A stretch of DNA of 64,000 bases from Psychrosphaera ytuae (lineage in GTDB: Bacteria > Pseudomonadota > Gammaproteobacteria > Enterobacterales > Alteromonadaceae): positions 2,294,001 to 2,358,000 of the forward strand of contig NZ_CP072110.1 of the NCBI RefSeq assembly GCF_017638545.1, read 5' to 3'. The notes beneath the pieces are model-generated. The model saw only the letters and a list, made by a program, of their open reading frames with translations, was not told the DNA's origin and did no database searches. The position numbers and the translations under genes are program-made. Below, in pieces: positions 18,312 through 26,616 of the stretch (within the stretch, counting starts at the first letter, position 1; every line of letters begins with the position of its first letter).

Positions 18312-19727
18312 ATGGCCGCAGTAGATAGGTTTTTGGCATCGGTTTTTTTGCCAACGTTGGAGCGCTTTTCTAGTACTCGATTTTGGTCTATCTATCGAGA
18401 AATGGATCAGCTCAGGCATTCTTCATCTAGTGAACGTCACCAGCGTATTCAAACCAAGTTGCTACACCTCTTATCTCAAGCAAGAGAACAGGTGCCATAT
18501 TGGCAACAGCTTAATATAAGTGAGTCAAACCACCACGCTATTCCTCTCTCAAACAAAGCTACATATACATCCACCTTTCCTGACGGTATTACATCGAAAC
18601 AATCCAATGGTGATTGGCAATATTTGTCTTCAGCTGGAACCACGGGCCGAATGACGGTGGTCGTCAATTTTGTCAAAAGAGACTATCTTCGAGCAGCAGA
18701 ACATCTTAACTTAAAATTGGCAACAGGCTCACCGGTCGGAGTGCCAGCAATCGATATTCCACCGAGTGCCTGTAATGTTGTTTGTGGGTTTGCCGACCCA
18801 GGCCCAGAACCTTTGTTAAGCTACCTATGGTGGGGTATCAAACGCGGTACGGTATTTTCAGAGGATGTTATGTCTGGTCTACGAGGTCGATTTGAGCGTC
18901 AGGTACTGTTAAAAAGAACTGTTCTGTTGCCATTTGAGTCTGCACCTTGGACTCAAATGGTTTCCGAGTTGGATGCATGTTTAGCAAAAATCAAACAAGA
19001 TAATATTCAAGTACTTCGGGCTTTGCCTCATTTCTTACTTTGGCTTGCCACTCGCGCTGAGCAAACCGGAATAACTCTTCCTCGTCTAAAAAAGGTCATG
19101 CCATATGGGGGACTTGCGTCTACGGAGATGGTCTTGCGAATAGAGTCTGGCTTGGGTGCCCGTTTTGTTAATGTTTACGGAACCGGCGAAGTAGGCTCGA
19201 TAGGATGTGGAACGGACGATATTAATGGGATTGATATTTATTCCGAAATGGTTTGTGTTGAAGTCGTTGGTGACGACGGCTTACCTGTGCGAGAAGGTGA
19301 AATAGGCCAAGTAGTTGTGACGGATCTCAATAATTTTGCCATGCCTATTATTCGTTATGCGATTGGTGATGTGGCTCGGGTATTACGTTATGACGATGCT
19401 GGAGAGTTTGCCGAGTCAATAGAAGTATATGGTCGTCAACAAGAGTGTATCAAGAGTCCTGAAAACGACTACGTAACTCCTGCACAGTTACAAGATGCTG
19501 TCTTCAAATATAAAAATATAATTAACTTTAAATTTGAGGTTATTACACCCACGCTAGCCAAGCTGACTCTCGTTGTTCTAAACGGTAAGAACTTTGACTT
19601 TGAAGCCGAGCTTATTATCTCATCATTGTCAGAGTTGATGCCGTGGTTCAAACGAATAAAACTCAAAAAAGCCGACTTTTTATTGCCTGAGAGCAGTGGC
19701 AAATATTTGTGTGTAAAACAAAAATAG
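18312..19727 (+). CDS. Phenylacetate-CoA ligase-like (PaaK/CapK) adenylate-forming enzyme
   Basis: AMP-forming ligase-like protein of 471 residues. I place the start at ATG 18312, seven bases after an AGGTG ribosome binding site; a TTG two codons earlier is less likely. The adenylate motifs are visible: YLSSAGTTGRMTVV (P-loop-like), VNVYGTGEVGSIGCG (the YGxTE-like motif), IRYAIGDVARVL (with the ribose-binding Asp) and ESIEVYGRQQE. CapK-like relatives occur in capsule loci. It is followed 16 bases later by a SufS-like PLP enzyme; the two look like a pair. A carboxylate activated as an adenylate or thioester, then joined to an amine or sulfur group, is possible, but the substrate is unknown. 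It is not the acyl-CoA ligase usually named in XrtA loci. Confidence 0.72.
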   Translation: MAAVDRFLASVFLPTLERFSSTRFWSIYREMDQLRHSSSSERHQRIQTKLLHLLSQAREQVPYWQQLNISESNHHAIPLSNKATYTSTFPDGITSKQSNGDWQYLSSAGTTGRMTVVVNFVKRDYLRAAEHLNLKLATGSPVGVPAIDIPPSACNVVCGFADPGPEPLLSYLWWGIKRGTVFSEDVMSGLRGRFERQVLLKRTVLLPFESAPWTQMVSELDACLAKIKQDNIQVLRALPHFLLWLATRAEQTGITLPRLKKVMPYGGLASTEMVLRIESGLGARFVNVYGTGEVGSIGCGTDDINGIDIYSEMVCVEVVGDDGLPVREGEIGQVVVTDLNNFAMPIIRYAIGDVARVLRYDDAGEFAESIEVYGRQQECIKSPENDYVTPAQLQDAVFKYKNIINFKFEVITPTLAKLTLVVLNGKNFDFEAELIISSLSELMPWFKRIKLKKADFLLPESSGKYLCVKQK

Positions 19728-19743
19728 TGACTGGGAGGTCTCA

Positions 19744-20946
19744 ATGTTTAATGAACAGGAGCTTTGTGAAATCAAGTCAGAGTTTTCAGCATTTGAATAC
19801 CCAACGCCAACTGGTCAGCCATTAATTTATTTAGATAACGCTGCCACTGCATTAAAACCAAGAGCTGTGGTGGACGCAGTAACCCAAGTATTGACTCAAA
19901 AAACTGCCAATATTCATCGCTCTGTACACTTTTTGGGAGACAGGGCGACAGAATGTTATGAGTCTGCCAGAACGACAGTATCGTATTTTTTAAATTGTGA
20001 TGAGCATGAAGTGGTATTTCTTAAAAATACAACCGAAGCTCTGAACCTAGTTGCAAATGCTTTTGCATCTAAAGGAAAAATACTGACGAGTATGGCTGAA
20101 CATCACTCAAACTACTTAGTGTGGCCAGAGCGTCAAACTATCCGATTATCACTTAATCAACATGGTCAGGTAGACCTATCTCAGTTAGATGAAGTGCTCA
20201 CTGCGGAAAACATTGAACTGATCAGCTTAGCTCATGTATCGAATGTGACTGGCAATGAAATACCCATTGAAGAGGTGTGTAAGGTAGCACATCGTCATGG
20301 AGTTAAAGTGTTGGTTGATGCGGCTCAATCCGCACCTCATCAAAGCTTAGACGTTGAGACATTGGGGTGCGACTTCTTAGTTTTTAGTGGGCACAAATTA
20401 GGCTCTCCAACAGGGGTTGGGGTTTTGTTTGGCAAGCATCAATTGCTAGAAGAAATGGACTATTGGCTCAAAGGCGGTGCCACAGTGGAGAGTGTGTCTT
20501 TGTCTTCACACAAACCCAAAAACGCACCTTGGCGTTTTGAAGCGGGGACACCGGCAATAGAGTCTGTTGCCGGCTTAGATAGCGCACTTACTTATTTGAT
20601 GGAACTCGATATGGACAGGGTACATGACCATCAATTGGCATTGGGCCAGCATGCTCGAAACGCATTAAAAGAATACTTACCGCAGGCAATACTGCTAGGT
20701 GAGCCTTCATCATATAGCGGACCGCTGAGCTTTTATGTACCCGGCGTATCCCCTCACCTATTAGCCCGAGGCGTGAGCGACAGATACAGTATTTGTATCC
20801 GGTCAGGTTATCACTGCGCGCAACCACTTCATGACACTATTAATGCGCCAGCCTCTTTGAGACTGTCGCATTGGGTATATAACTCTGAGCAAGATATCGA
20901 GACCGCAATTAAACGGATCGCTGCGTTTAGTAATATTGTCTCTTAG
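19744..20946 (+). CDS. SufS-like aminotransferase class V / cysteine desulfurase-family protein
   Basis: PLP-dependent enzyme of 400 residues, close in layout to SufS. The PLP lysine is Lys218 in FSGHKLGSPTGVG; NTTEALNLVANAF and AEHHSNYLVWP bind the cofactor. The active-site loop RSGYHCAQPLH keeps the desulfurase cysteine as Cys358. GGGAG precedes the ATG by about five bases. There is no sufBCD or sufE nearby, and the gene follows the PaaK-like gene by 16 bases at the end of the exopolysaccharide locus, so a role in modifying an activated compound is as likely as Fe-S assembly. It ends eight bases before the stop codon of the convergent DUF3149 gene. Confidence 0.8.
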   Translation: MFNEQELCEIKSEFSAFEYPTPTGQPLIYLDNAATALKPRAVVDAVTQVLTQKTANIHRSVHFLGDRATECYESARTTVSYFLNCDEHEVVFLKNTTEALNLVANAFASKGKILTSMAEHHSNYLVWPERQTIRLSLNQHGQVDLSQLDEVLTAENIELISLAHVSNVTGNEIPIEEVCKVAHRHGVKVLVDAAQSAPHQSLDVETLGCDFLVFSGHKLGSPTGVGVLFGKHQLLEEMDYWLKGGATVESVSLSSHKPKNAPWRFEAGTPAIESVAGLDSALTYLMELDMDRVHDHQLALGQHARNALKEYLPQAILLGEPSSYSGPLSFYVPGVSPHLLARGVSDRYSICIRSGYHCAQPLHDTINAPASLRLSHWVYNSEQDIETAIKRIAAFSNIVS

Positions 20947-20954
20947 CTTTCGAT

Positions 20955-21110
20955 TTACTCTGGCTCTGAGTTCACTACATTCTTGATAAAGTACCAAGTA
21001 TAAAACGCCATTAATCCCACCGTAAGTCCCAGAATACCAAAGCTCATGTATAACACTGGGTCTTGCATAAAATCTCTAAACATTGATTCGAAGTTGTAGT
21101 CTGTAAACAT
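20955..21110 (-). CDS. Small DUF3149-like membrane protein (51 aa)
   Basis: A 51-residue protein beginning MFTDYNFESMFRDFMQDPVL, then one hydrophobic segment (LYMSFGILGLTVGLMAFYTWYF) and a short acidic tail. The pattern F-x-D-F/L-M-x-D-P-V-L-x-M-S-F-G is that of the DUF3149 family of single-pass small proteins of unknown function. AGGAG lies about ten bases upstream of ATG 21110. A TATCTT -10 element (21142-21137) and an FNR-type palindrome centred about 41 bases before the expected start site suggest expression when oxygen is low. It is convergent with the SufS-like gene, the stop codons being eight bases apart. Confidence 0.75.
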   Translation of the reverse strand: MFTDYNFESMFRDFMQDPVLYMSFGILGLTVGLMAFYTWYFIKNVVNSEPE

Positions 21111-21136
21111 AATCTCTCTCCTCTTTCTTGTATTTA

Positions 21137-21177
21137 AAGATAGTGATCTCAGCCATCGCTGACTTGATCTAAATCAA
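21137..21177 (-). promoter_or_regulatory. FNR-type box and -10 for the DUF3149 gene
   Basis: The palindrome TTGATCTAAATCAA at 21164-21177 is a perfect FNR consensus (TTGAT-N4-ATCAA). On the minus strand a TATCTT -10 element occupies 21142-21137, giving a start site near 21130 and placing the box centre (21170.5) about 40.5 bases upstream, the spacing of class II FNR-activated promoters. This is a reading of spacing and consensus, not a tested promoter. Confidence 0.65.
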
Positions 21178-21213
21178 AACCTCAAAGCGGATAAGAGTCG
21201 ATGTGAAGCAATG

Positions 21214-21227
21214 TTGATTTAGATCAA
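21214..21227. promoter_or_regulatory. Second FNR-type box
   Basis: TTGATTTAGATCAA, again a perfect TTGAT-N4-ATCAA palindrome, 50 bases from the first box centre to centre (about five helical turns). It lies ~90 bases upstream of the inferred DUF3149 start site and ~140 bases upstream of the TonB receptor gene, so it could serve either gene. Confidence 0.55.
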
Positions 21228-21284
21228 GTTTCGTTCGTCGGCTTGTCTTGGCGGTTTGTCGAGCGAGGATACGAAGATGCAAAT

Positions 21285-21318
21285 TTGATATTTACTTAAA
21301 AATGATATGGTGTATCAT
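21285..21318 (+). promoter_or_regulatory. Receptor promoter with Zur-like operator
   Basis: The 17-base sequence ATGATATGGTGTATCAT at 21302-21318 has perfect six-base inverted arms and matches the gammaproteobacterial Zur consensus (ATGTTATA-N-TATAACAT) at 12 of 16 non-central positions. It overlaps plausible promoter elements: TTGATA at 21285-21290 or TTTACT at 21291-21296 as -35, with TATGGT or TATCAT as -10. A repressor bound here would block transcription of the receptor gene at 21367. Fur is a weaker alternative. Confidence 0.5.
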
Positions 21319-21366
21319 CTCATTCAACTTATGAGTTTTGAGTATTAAACCTGGAGAAAAACGAGG

Positions 21367-23883
21367 ATGTTAAGGTCATCATTAGTTGCCGCCGCAGTCG
21401 CAGCAAGCCTGTCGTTAAGTGCAGTATCATCTCAAGCATTTGCAAATCACACCGTGTCTGGAGTCGTAGTTGATAATCTTGGCAAACCTGTAGCGAATGC
21501 CAAAATTACTGTTCATGGTAGTGCAGTATCGGTTAAGACGGACAAAGATGGTAAATTTACGATTACTGAAGCGATCCAACACGTGGATGAAATACACGTC
21601 GCTGCGGCTGGTTATAATCACGCCTCGTTGTCTTTGGTTGAAGGCCAAGATAGCTATACATTGACACTCAGCAAATCCTTAATTGAGCATATTGATGTGA
21701 CGGCCACACCACTGCATGCTTCGACTTTGGAGTCTGCGACACCGATTACTGTTATCAGTAATGAAGATTTAAACAACAAACATTCAGCTACGTTAGGTGA
21801 AACGTTAAAGTCTGAGCTGGGTGTTCATTCTAGTTATTACGGTCCAATTAGCTCGACACCTATCATCCGCGGTTTGGATGGCCCACGTGTCATGATTGCT
21901 CAAAATGGCTTGGACGTAAGTGATGCGTCACGAGTTGGTCCTGATCATGTTGTATCGACAGAAACAAGTACTGTAGAACAAATCGAAGTATTACGTGGCC
22001 CTGCGACATTGTTCTTTGGAAGTGGTGCAATTGGTGGTGTTGTTAACGTAGTTGATAACCGTGTGCCACGTGCAAAAGACGACTCGGGTGAAATTCAAGT
22101 AAGTAATAATTCAATCGCTGATGAGACTGAAGTTTCTGCGATGTTAAATCAAACGGTGGGTGACTTTGTCCTGCATTTTGATGGTTTTTATCGCGATGGT
22201 GATGACTACGAAGTACCGGGGAACCCAAAACTAGAGGTTCACGACGAGCATGACTCTGAAGAGCACGAAGGTGAAGAACATCATGACGAGCACGAAGCGC
22301 ACGATGACAAATACACGTTAGAAAACAGCGCATCAAGAGCACGCGGTTTTAACCTTGGCGGTAGTTTGATGTTGGACAACGGTTTTGTAGGTGCGTCGGT
22401 AGGTTACTTAGATCGCCTTTACGGCATCCCTGGTCACGCTCATGGTGATGAGGAAGGGCACGAAGGAGAAACCGAAGAAGAGCACGCTGAGCATGCAGAA
22501 GAGGGGGCCGTTAAGGGTGACTTAAAGCAAACCCGTGTGCAGGTGATAAGTGAATTGTATTTTGAAAATACGTGGTTTACTAACATTAATACACGCATGG
22601 GTATCACCAACTATGAGCATCAAGAAATTGAAGGTGATGAGGTTGGTACTCGTTTTGAAAACGACTCATTAGAGCTTCGTACGGATTTGATGTTTGCTGA
22701 AGTTGACGGTTGGCATGGTGCGTTAACATTTGATTATAAAAACAGTGACTTTTTTGCCGCTGGTGAGGAAGCCTTTACACCTCCTTCAGAAACCACTGCA
22801 ATTGCTTTGGGTTTGATCGAAGAGAAGCATTTTGGTGATGTGTTATTGCAAGCTGGAGCTCGAATTGAGCGTGTCGAAATCGAATCTGCTGAGTTTGATA
22901 CATTAGAATTTACCCCATTTAGTATTTCAGCAGGTTTAGTTTATGACTTCGCGGATGGGTATAACGCAGCGATTTCTTTAACACATAGCTCTCGTGCACC
23001 TTCTGCCGCTGAGTTGCTGTCATTTGGTCCACACATTGGTACCAACAGTGTAGAAGTTGGCGCTATTTATGAGTTAGTTCATGCTCATGAAGAGGAAGAG
23101 CATGAAGAAGAACACGAAGGCGATCACCTCAATGAGGAGCATGAAGAGCACCACGGTGTAGTAGAGCACTTAGACGAGGAGTTCGAAGTTCACGCAGCGG
23201 ATTTAAAAGAAGAGACATCAAATAACATCGAGTTGAGCTTACGTAAATTCGAAGGTAAGACGGGATTTGTTGTGAACGCTTTTTATAACCGTGTAAACGA
23301 CTTCTACTATCAGTCAAATACGGGTCTGTTCTTTGCCGATGTACATGACGAGCATGAAGAAGAGCACGAAGAAGTCCATATGGGTGAAGAAGTTCACATG
23401 GACGAAGCGCATGATGAGCATGCGGAAGAAGGTCTTCCTATTTATCAGTTTGTGGCAAGAGATGCCGAATTTTACGGTGTTGAAGCACAATATATCTGGC
23501 AAGCAACCGATCAGTTTAAAGTGACGCTTCAAGCAGACAGCATTACGGGTAAATTAACAACGGGTGAGTACTTACCACGTATCCCACCTATGCGTTATGG
23601 CGCAACGTTCAATTATGAAATGCAAAATACCACCTTTGAATTGTCTACCATGGTTCATGCAAAGCAAGACAAAGTCGCAGAAAACGAATCAGTAACAGAC
23701 GGTTATACAATGACTGACTTTTACGTTAACCACTATGTACCTGTGGGTAACGCAGATTTAAACCTGTTCTTAAAAGTTAATAATGTGTTTGATCAAGAAG
23801 CTCGCGTTCATTCAAGCTTCTTGAAGAATGATACCCTATTACCAGGTCGTTCATTCGTCTTGGGTGTTCGAGGAATGTTTTAA
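21367..23883 (+). CDS. TonB-dependent receptor with His/Glu-rich loops, ZnuD-like (candidate zinc uptake)
   Basis: Outer-membrane receptor of 838 residues. It has a signal peptide ending near SSQAFA (residue ~26), a carboxypeptidase-regulatory-like domain (~28-100, VSGVVVDNLGKPVANAKI), a plug domain (~115-230, with IIRGLDGPRVMIAQNG and IEVLRGPATLFFGSGAIGG) and a beta barrel ending in GVRGMF. Four stretches are extremely rich in His, Glu and Asp: about residues 292-315, 357-381, 572-608 and 660-689. Such loops are known from ZnuD-type zinc receptors and suggest transition-metal capture. A Zur-like operator overlaps its promoter. GGAG precedes the ATG. The tail overlaps the convergent TIGR02444 gene by 33 bases. 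Copper or nickel uptake are alternatives. Confidence 0.87.
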   Translation: MLRSSLVAAAVAASLSLSAVSSQAFANHTVSGVVVDNLGKPVANAKITVHGSAVSVKTDKDGKFTITEAIQHVDEIHVAAAGYNHASLSLVEGQDSYTLTLSKSLIEHIDVTATPLHASTLESATPITVISNEDLNNKHSATLGETLKSELGVHSSYYGPISSTPIIRGLDGPRVMIAQNGLDVSDASRVGPDHVVSTETSTVEQIEVLRGPATLFFGSGAIGGVVNVVDNRVPRAKDDSGEIQVSNNSIADETEVSAMLNQTVGDFVLHFDGFYRDGDDYEVPGNPKLEVHDEHDSEEHEGEEHHDEHEAHDDKYTLENSASRARGFNLGGSLMLDNGFVGASVGYLDRLYGIPGHAHGDEEGHEGETEEEHAEHAEEGAVKGDLKQTRVQVISELYFENTWFTNINTRMGITNYEHQEIEGDEVGTRFENDSLELRTDLMFAEVDGWHGALTFDYKNSDFFAAGEEAFTPPSETTAIALGLIEEKHFGDVLLQAGARIERVEIESAEFDTLEFTPFSISAGLVYDFADGYNAAISLTHSSRAPSAAELLSFGPHIGTNSVEVGAIYELVHAHEEEEHEEEHEGDHLNEEHEEHHGVVEHLDEEFEVHAADLKEETSNNIELSLRKFEGKTGFVVNAFYNRVNDFYYQSNTGLFFADVHDEHEEEHEEVHMGEEVHMDEAHDEHAEEGLPIYQFVARDAEFYGVEAQYIWQATDQFKVTLQADSITGKLTTGEYLPRIPPMRYGATFNYEMQNTTFELSTMVHAKQDKVAENESVTDGYTMTDFYVNHYVPVGNADLNLFLKVNNVFDQEARVHSSFLKNDTLLPGRSFVLGVRGMF

Positions 23884-24348
23884 TAACATTTGATAGCGCG
23901 CCCAATTAGAAGCCTCTGGTTCGGTGGAATCAGAGGCTTTGTTTTTGGTCGCGACACAATCAGAAAACTCATCTGGATCGCGATTCATAAACTGGCAAAG
24001 TAATGTTTGCTCTTGTTGTTCTAGTAACAGTTCTGCCTCGAGAAGATGTTGGCGGATCTTATCGTAATCGGTCAGTTGGCTACGACTTTGTTTAAAGTGA
24101 TCACGAGTAACTCGAATCGCTTGAGTAAATTGAATGGAGAAATGGCTGACTTGTTGCTGCAACAAGTGTAATTCTTTGTCACTGATCTTAATTCCCAAAT
24201 CATCACAATACATACAAAACAACGAGAGGTTGACGTTACCACCATAACTGTTTTGCCACCTCAATAACTCCTGTTGAAGCTCGTCTTGCTGGTACGTGGT
24301 AATACTAAACTGCCAGAGTTCTGTGGGTTCAATTTGGATCGATGACAT
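23851..24348 (-). CDS. TIGR02444 family protein
   Basis: Protein of 165 residues and unknown function, recognised as the TIGR02444 family by its WQFSITTYQQDELQQELLRWQNSYGGNVNLSLFCMYCD-like region (aromatic/Gln-rich helix, then NVNLSLFC). It is soluble and mostly helical. I set the start at ATG 24348, which has AGGA five bases upstream and lies seven bases after the yheS stop; a longer reading to 24402 would overlap yheS by 47 bases. In related genomes this gene commonly follows yheS. Its last 33 bases overlap the convergent receptor gene, and a terminator-like hairpin for that receptor lies inside its coding sequence. Confidence 0.8.
   Translation of the reverse strand: MSSIQIEPTELWQFSITTYQQDELQQELLRWQNSYGGNVNLSLFCMYCDDLGIKISDKELHLLQQQVSHFSIQFTQAIRVTRDHFKQSRSQLTDYDKIRQHLLEAELLLEQQEQTLLCQFMNRDPDEFSDCVATKNKASDSTEPEASNWARYQMLLKHSSNTQDE
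23909..23946 (+). terminator. Terminator of the TonB receptor gene, inside the TIGR02444 gene
   Basis: Stem AGCCTCTG (23911-23918) with CAGAGGCT (23931-23938), 12-base loop, followed by TTTGTTTTT on the plus strand. It lies 27 bases past the receptor stop codon, within the antisense coding sequence of the TIGR02444 gene. Confidence 0.7.
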
Positions 24349-24355
24349 AGAGTTC

Positions 24356-26263
24356 CTATTCAAAGTTAGCGCGTAAGGTTTCCATTTGCTCTTCGTAGTC
24401 AAACCATTCCATTTCCGTTTCTTCTAGCTCGCTCTTAAGACTTGCTTGTTCTGCTAAAAGTTGGGTTAGTTCTGACTTACGTGCCTCTGAGTATAGATCA
24501 GTGTCGGCCATTTTTTCTTCAATTTCTGACAGTTTTTCTGCGATTTTTTCTTGTTTTTTAGCTAACTTGTCGGCTTCTTTCTTTAATGGTGACAGCGCTT
24601 TACGAAGATCGGCCTCTTTCCGCTTTTGTTCTTTTTTGGCCTGGGCGGAGTTTTCTTTGTCGATATCTTTGCTATCAGCTTGGTTTGCTTGGCGTTCTTG
24701 GTCTAATAGCCAATTGTGATAATCGTCCAAATCGCCATTAAACGGTGCCACTTGTCCTGCATCAACGAGGTACAAATCATCACAGGTGGATTTAAGTAAG
24801 TGACGGTCGTGGGCAATCAATATCATCGCGCCTTCAAAGCCTTGTAATGCGAGGGCAAGGGCTTGACGCATTTCGATGTCTAGGTGGTTGGTTGGTTCGT
24901 CGAGAAGTAATAAGTTTGGCTTTTGATAAACCAATAAGGCCAACACTAAACGGGCTTTTTCACCACCAGAAAAGTTATCAATAATATCCAGAGCTTGGTC
25001 GCCATTAAAGCCAAAACCACCCAAATAATCTCGTGCTGGTTGCTCGAGAAGTGTATCGTCTAGCAACATCAGATGTTGTAGAGGTGACTGGCCTTTTGTC
25101 AGAGTGTCGAGTTGATGCTGTGCAAAATAGCCTATACGTAAGTGCTTACTGTATTCAAAATCGCCAGAAAGAGGTGGAATACTCTTCGCTAGCGTTTTTA
25201 TCAAGGTCGATTTACCGGCACCATTTCGTCCTAATAAACCAATACGGCTACCAGGCACTAAATTAAGACGGATCTTTGAAAGAATTTCGAGGTCGCCATA
25301 ACCCGCAGATACCTGGTCCATTTTAATAATCGGGTTAGGAATGTTGGTCGCTGGCAAAAATTTAAAGTGAAACTGCGAGTCAACGTGAGCTGGAGCGATT
25401 TTTTCCATTCGCTCGAGCATTTTTACGCGGCTTTGAGCTTGTTTGGCTTTTGATGCTTTTGCTTTAAAGCGGTCGATAAATGACTGTATGTGCTTAATTT
25501 CTTGCTGTTGCTTTTCAAAGGTTGCTTGTTGTTGTGCGAGTTTTTCGGCACGTTGAATCTCAAACGTCGAGTAGTTACCCGTGTAGCTATTTAAGCTTTG
25601 GTTTTCGACGTGCAAAATACCTTGGCAAATATTATCAATAAAATCTCGGTCGTGACTGATCAATAAAATCGTGCCCTCATAACGCTTAAGCCATTTTTCT
25701 AACCAGATGACCGCGTCTAAGTCCAAGTGGTTAGTCGGCTCATCTAGTAGTAAGCAGTCACTATCAATCATCAGTGCTTGAGCAAGGTTCAAACGCATTC
25801 GCCAACCACCCGAGAAGCTGCTCACACTTCGTTGTTGAGTCTCGGTATCAAACCCTAGACCATTGAGTAGTTCACCGGCGCGAGCTGGAATCGTGTAGGC
25901 ATTGATTGCGTCGAGCTCGTGATGAAGTTGAGCAATTTGATGACCGTCATCAGCTTGTTCTGCTTTTTCAAGCTTGGCTTGTAAGTCGCGATAAATATGG
26001 TGACCGTCGATCACATAATCGAGGGCACTGCGCTCTAATCCTGGGGTTTCTTGTTTAACCCAAGCCAATTGCCAACCTTTAGGAAAGCTAATGTCGCCAC
26101 CGTCATTTGTTAGTTCACCGCGGATCAAATTAAATAAGGTCGATTTACCGCAACCATTAGCGCCGACAATACCGATTTTGTGACCTGGAAAAATGGTCGC
26201 AGAGGCATTCTCGAACAACACCTTGTTGCCGAGTTGTAAATTGAGTTGAGTAATTTGTAGCAT
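24356..26263 (-). CDS. yheS: ABC-F family ATPase YheS
   Basis: Soluble ABC-F ATPase of 635 residues (E. coli YheS is 637), which acts on the ribosome rather than as a transporter. Two ABC domains are seen: Walker A GANGCGKST with signature FSGGWRMRLN and LLLDEPTNHLDLD in the first, and GRNGAGKST, FSGGEKARLV and LLLDEPTNHLDIE in the second. Between them is the helical linker (TFEKQQQEIKHIQSFIDRFK), and at the C-terminus a charged coiled coil (~530-635, rich in Lys and Glu). The ATG at 26263 is conserved (MLQITQLNLQLG). It is divergent from yheV, 118 bases away, and followed by the TIGR02444 gene. Confidence 0.93.
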   Translation of the reverse strand: MLQITQLNLQLGNKVLFENASATIFPGHKIGIVGANGCGKSTLFNLIRGELTNDGGDISFPKGWQLAWVKQETPGLERSALDYVIDGHHIYRDLQAKLEKAEQADDGHQIAQLHHELDAINAYTIPARAGELLNGLGFDTETQQRSVSSFSGGWRMRLNLAQALMIDSDCLLLDEPTNHLDLDAVIWLEKWLKRYEGTILLISHDRDFIDNICQGILHVENQSLNSYTGNYSTFEIQRAEKLAQQQATFEKQQQEIKHIQSFIDRFKAKASKAKQAQSRVKMLERMEKIAPAHVDSQFHFKFLPATNIPNPIIKMDQVSAGYGDLEILSKIRLNLVPGSRIGLLGRNGAGKSTLIKTLAKSIPPLSGDFEYSKHLRIGYFAQHQLDTLTKGQSPLQHLMLLDDTLLEQPARDYLGGFGFNGDQALDIIDNFSGGEKARLVLALLVYQKPNLLLLDEPTNHLDIEMRQALALALQGFEGAMILIAHDRHLLKSTCDDLYLVDAGQVAPFNGDLDDYHNWLLDQERQANQADSKDIDKENSAQAKKEQKRKEADLRKALSPLKKEADKLAKKQEKIAEKLSEIEEKMADTDLYSEARKSELTQLLAEQASLKSELEETEMEWFDYEEQMETLRANFE

Positions 26264-26380
26264 AGTGACGACGGATTCCTAAAAAATTGAGCAGGCGAAT
26301 GGTATAACTTGCGGGCTTAAACGTATACCCATGCGAGTGGTTTTTCGTATAGAATGGCGCGCTAAATGAAAGAGGTGATC

Positions 26381-26587
26381 ATGGCCAGAAAGAAAAAGCG
26401 ATTTATTGCTGGAGCAACGTGCCCAGAGTGTAAAGAACAAGACACTATGATGTTATTTATCGAGAATAATGTCGAGCAAGTTGAGTGCAAGGCATGTGGT
26501 CACCACATGACTCAACCGGAGGATGCCGTGCAAGGCGCCACCCGCCAGTTTGAGCAAATTATCGGGGTTTTTAATCCAGAGGATTAA
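26381..26587 (+). CDS. yheV: YheV-like small zinc-ribbon protein
   Basis: A 68-residue protein with two Cys pairs, CPEC (GATCPECKEQ) and CKAC (VECKACGHHM), forming a probable zinc ribbon, preceded by a basic start MARKKKRFIAG. I chose ATG 26381 because GAGG lies five bases upstream; the in-frame ATG at 26366 covers that ribosome binding site. This matches YheV, which in enterobacteria is also near yheS and slyX. Its function is not known. It is convergent with slyX; a 7-bp stem lies between them. Confidence 0.85.
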   Translation: MARKKKRFIAGATCPECKEQDTMMLFIENNVEQVECKACGHHMTQPEDAVQGATRQFEQIIGVFNPED

Positions 26588-26613
26588 TTGCTAGAAAAGA
26601 TTGTAACTAGCAA
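26588..26613. terminator. Weak hairpin between yheV and slyX
   Basis: TTGCTAG (26588-26594) pairs with CTAGCAA (26607-26613), 12-base loop, starting one base after the yheV stop codon. A poor T-tract on either side makes it a weak bidirectional terminator at best. Confidence 0.35.
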
Positions 26614-26616
26614 AAC

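Noticed and set aside
19744..20946. A SUF Fe-S assembly locus
   Set aside because: No sufB, sufC, sufD, sufE or sufA neighbours; the context is a polysaccharide operon.
21214..21227. The second FNR box as activator of the TonB receptor
   Set aside because: At the matching spacing (start near 21262) no -10 element is present, so it is kept only as an unassigned box.
22043..23532. Antisense and alternative-frame ORFs over the receptor gene
   Set aside because: They arise from the biased GAA/CAC/GAG codons of the His/Glu-rich loops; no start signals or homology.
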